Assembly: GCA_025201865.1 (NCBI GenBank)
Contig: MU602785.1
Span: forward strand, 2,560 to 34,212
Reading direction: 5' to 3'
Length of the DNA: 31,653 bases
Source: Ramicandelaber brevisporus
Taxonomy: Eukaryota; Kickxellomycota; Ramicandelaberales; Ramicandelaberaceae
The notes under the pieces were generated by a model that was not told where the DNA came from, ran no database searches, and saw only the letters and a program-made list of their open reading frames with translations. Made by a program: the position numbers and the translations under genes. This document shows, one piece after another, positions 29,901 through 31,653 of this stretch. Position 1 is the stretch's first letter; every line of letters starts with the position of its first letter.

Positions 29901-31399
29901 AAGTTAGATATGCACTTAAGGCAGCCTCAGTTGCTACATTTTTGTGCATTCCTGCGTTTATGGAGAGCACCGCAAATATGTTTATGGAGGCTAGAATGGA
30001 ATGGGCTGTTGTTGTTTCAGTCGTAGTTATGGACAGAACAGTTGGCGGTTCATACCAAACTGGCAAGTTGCGCATCCTGGGAACAGTCGTAGGCGGTGCA
30101 TGTGCTGTGTTGATATACGCAGTGTGTGCTCCTCTCAAATACTCACTAGTGGCCATATACCTGGGCTTCATGCTGTTCGTTATCCCTTGCATCTATGTGT
30201 ATCAAAATACATCATATAGCTCTGCGTGCAGAACGGCTCTATTTGCATGCAGCGTCATTCTTCTCAATAAGGTTGTTGCGCGTGAAGATGCAGATGTGGA
30301 TATCTATGAGATGGCAATATTGCGCACAGTTGCACAGTTGGTTGGAGTGTCTATAGCAATGTTTGTAGTTACGTACATTTGGCCATATCACGCTCGAGTT
30401 CAATTGAGAAAGGGTCTCTCGGAACTGTTGCTTAGAGTTGGTGTTCTGTTTGAGACCATCATGGCGCGCGTAATGTGGACTGATGCAATCGTTGTGCAAA
30501 TTCCTGCGTCAGAATCAACCACCAACCAGTCTGGTCATATCCCCATCATTGAAGATTATGTAACTGATCCTCTCTCTCAGCCAAAGCGGACAATGAGCAC
30601 TGCCAACTGTCTTCCTCATGAGATATCGCGCCAATCGACAGGAAGATCAATGGAAGTTATCGATCAGCCAGTTCCGCGCATTATCCGTGATATTCAAGAC
30701 TTGGAGATTGGATTGCAATTCAGATTGGTTGATATGCGTGGGTTAGTCAAGCAGGTGGAGAATGAGCCTCGGCTTAAAGGACCTTATCCAACTAAAGTGT
30801 ACTTGCAGCTGTTGGAATCTGCCCAGATATTGTTGGATAGACTCATTGTGGTTAGAGCCTCGCTTTCAAGGAACCTGGTGTCGTCCCATGTTGCATCGTA
30901 TGGCGTTCAGACTGGCTCAACATCAGTAGCGGCAGGTCCAGTCTCTGCTACAACCACGAATAACATTGGTGGCCACCCGCAGCATCCGAAGCTGGCCAAT
31001 TCATCCAACTCCAGTGACATTGACGACTGTATATCTACAATAGTAGAACTGAGTGACCAATATGAGGAAGAGCGCGCTCACTTCATTGGCGTCATCACTC
31101 TGGCTCTCTATGTACTGGCATCTGCTCTGGCTCTCAAGGCTCCGCTGCCTCCATATCTCCCCGAGGCACGCGAAGCACATCGATCTCTTCTGGCGAGAAT
31201 GCACAAGCTGCTTGCTGTCCAAGCACATTTACGCCAGCAAAGCAATTCTCGCAACGCACTCTCCATCCAGTCTGCTCTGGATGGCCACCGACACACTGAC
31301 ATTGGTGAATTCGCAGTCGTCGCAGTGCTGAGAGATGCCGTGGTGGAAATTGAATCCATGTCCGAGCGCGTTGTTGGTCTGTTTGGCCGGATTTGGTAA
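26873..31399 (+). CDS. Bre4/FUSC-type (aromatic acid exporter-like) membrane protein, two modules
   Basis: This protein has 1508 residues in one exon with ATG at 26873. The N-terminus has a 15-residue Gln tract (residues 8-22). Two membrane modules of several helices each lie at about residues 351-521 (with LIGMLISSAIGLLLWPSSACD at its end) and 1013-1173 (with MEWAVVVSVVVMDRTVGGS, the second-module signature, then WPYHARV). This matches fungal ArAE_2_N/FUSC proteins such as yeast Bre4, linked to brefeldin A sensitivity. Unusually long hydrophilic linkers separate them, with Asn-rich tracts (28593-28634 and 28909-28942), a His/Gln run and acidic patches. A cytosolic C-terminal domain follows the second module. 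It probably moves organic anions or aromatic acids, but no substrate can be assigned. Confidence 0.85.
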
Positions 31400-31551
31400 T
31401 AACTACACTACATCACATCACATAAGTATTCAAAAACATAAACATTGCAGCTGTTTATTTTTCTTTTCTTTCTTTCTTTTATAAAGTTTAAGTTATAAGT
31501 TATAGTCATACTTTACATGTAGATGTGCAATTGTACTGCATTGTACTACAT
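31400..31551. other. Convergent 3' spacer
   Basis: This 152-bp spacer lies between the FUSC-like stop and the stop of the last, partial gene. On the minus strand AATAAA at 31459-31454 is 93 nt past that gene's stop and is a plausible poly(A) signal. CTTT repeats (31463-31480) and ATTGTACTRCA duplications (31530-31551) are also present. Confidence 0.5.
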
Positions 31552-31653
31552 TTACACTTCCAGAGTTGCCTTGGCTGCGGCGAAGAATGCCACAAGCGAG
31601 GCGGCGGAGCGAACGTTGTGGCGGCAGAGCCACTTGGACACGGCCTCGTCGGG
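31552..31653 (-). CDS. C-terminal end of an unidentified gene (partial)
   Basis: On the minus strand, 33 codons are open from the window edge to TAA at 31554-31552. The GC-rich, codon-biased sequence contrasts with the AT-rich spacer after the stop. The peptide contains EAVSKWLCRHNV and ends AAAKATLEV. I do not recognise the family. Reality is supported by the sharp composition change at the stop and the AATAAA downstream. Confidence 0.55.
   Translation of the reverse strand, partial: PDEAVSKWLCRHNVRSAASLVAFFAAAKATLEV

Overview
The window reads as nuclear DNA of an intron-poor eukaryote, most likely a fungus. It holds long single-exon genes for conserved eukaryotic proteins: a Prp43-type DEAH helicase, an ESCRT-III Snf7 protein, a Cdc50/Lem3 flippase subunit and a Bre4/FUSC-type membrane protein. 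Many genes carry Gln-, Asn-, Ser- or Asp-rich tracts built on CAN and GAN trinucleotides. No introns were needed to read any gene. An early-diverging (zygomycete-grade) fungus would fit, but the species cannot be fixed from sequence alone. || Region 1-6221 (minus strand) is a near-complete LTR retrotransposon of Ty3/Gypsy layout. In element orientation it has a 5' LTR starting at 6221, a TATA box, a roughly 200-nt leader, gag (5856-4858), a canonical -1 frameshift heptamer G_GGT_TTT in the gag/pol overlap, and pol (protease, RT, RNase H, integrase, GPF module, long acidic and basic tail). The 3' LTR starts at position 95 and is cut by the window edge. The 95 LTR bases present in both copies are identical and both reading frames are open, so the copy looks young. 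Its oddities are a pol frame that ends inside the 3' LTR, no tRNA-CCA type primer site, a Gag without a zinc knuckle, and an integrase that has lost most of its HHCC zinc ligands. || Region 6222-31653 is ordinary gene-dense chromosome. It contains PRP43-like (-), an FAD-dependent amine-oxidase-like protein (+), a CUE-domain Gln/Asn-rich protein (-), a mitochondrial PPR-like protein (+), SNF7 (-), an alpha/beta hydrolase with low-complexity flanks (-), a TMEM198/DUF4203 membrane protein (-), CDC50 (+), a FUSC/Bre4-like two-module membrane protein (+) and the 3' end of an unidentified gene (-). || The host genes are housekeeping functions (splicing and ribosome helicase, endosomal sorting, lipid flipping, mitochondrial expression). 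They do not form one pathway. They are arranged as convergent and divergent pairs with 130-1250 bp spacers, and the longer spacers carry simple repeats. Several long open frames begin at in-frame non-ATG codons or at doubtful upstream ATGs, so starts were re-chosen at convincing ATGs (9218, 9560, 14530, 15783, 23332, 25507).
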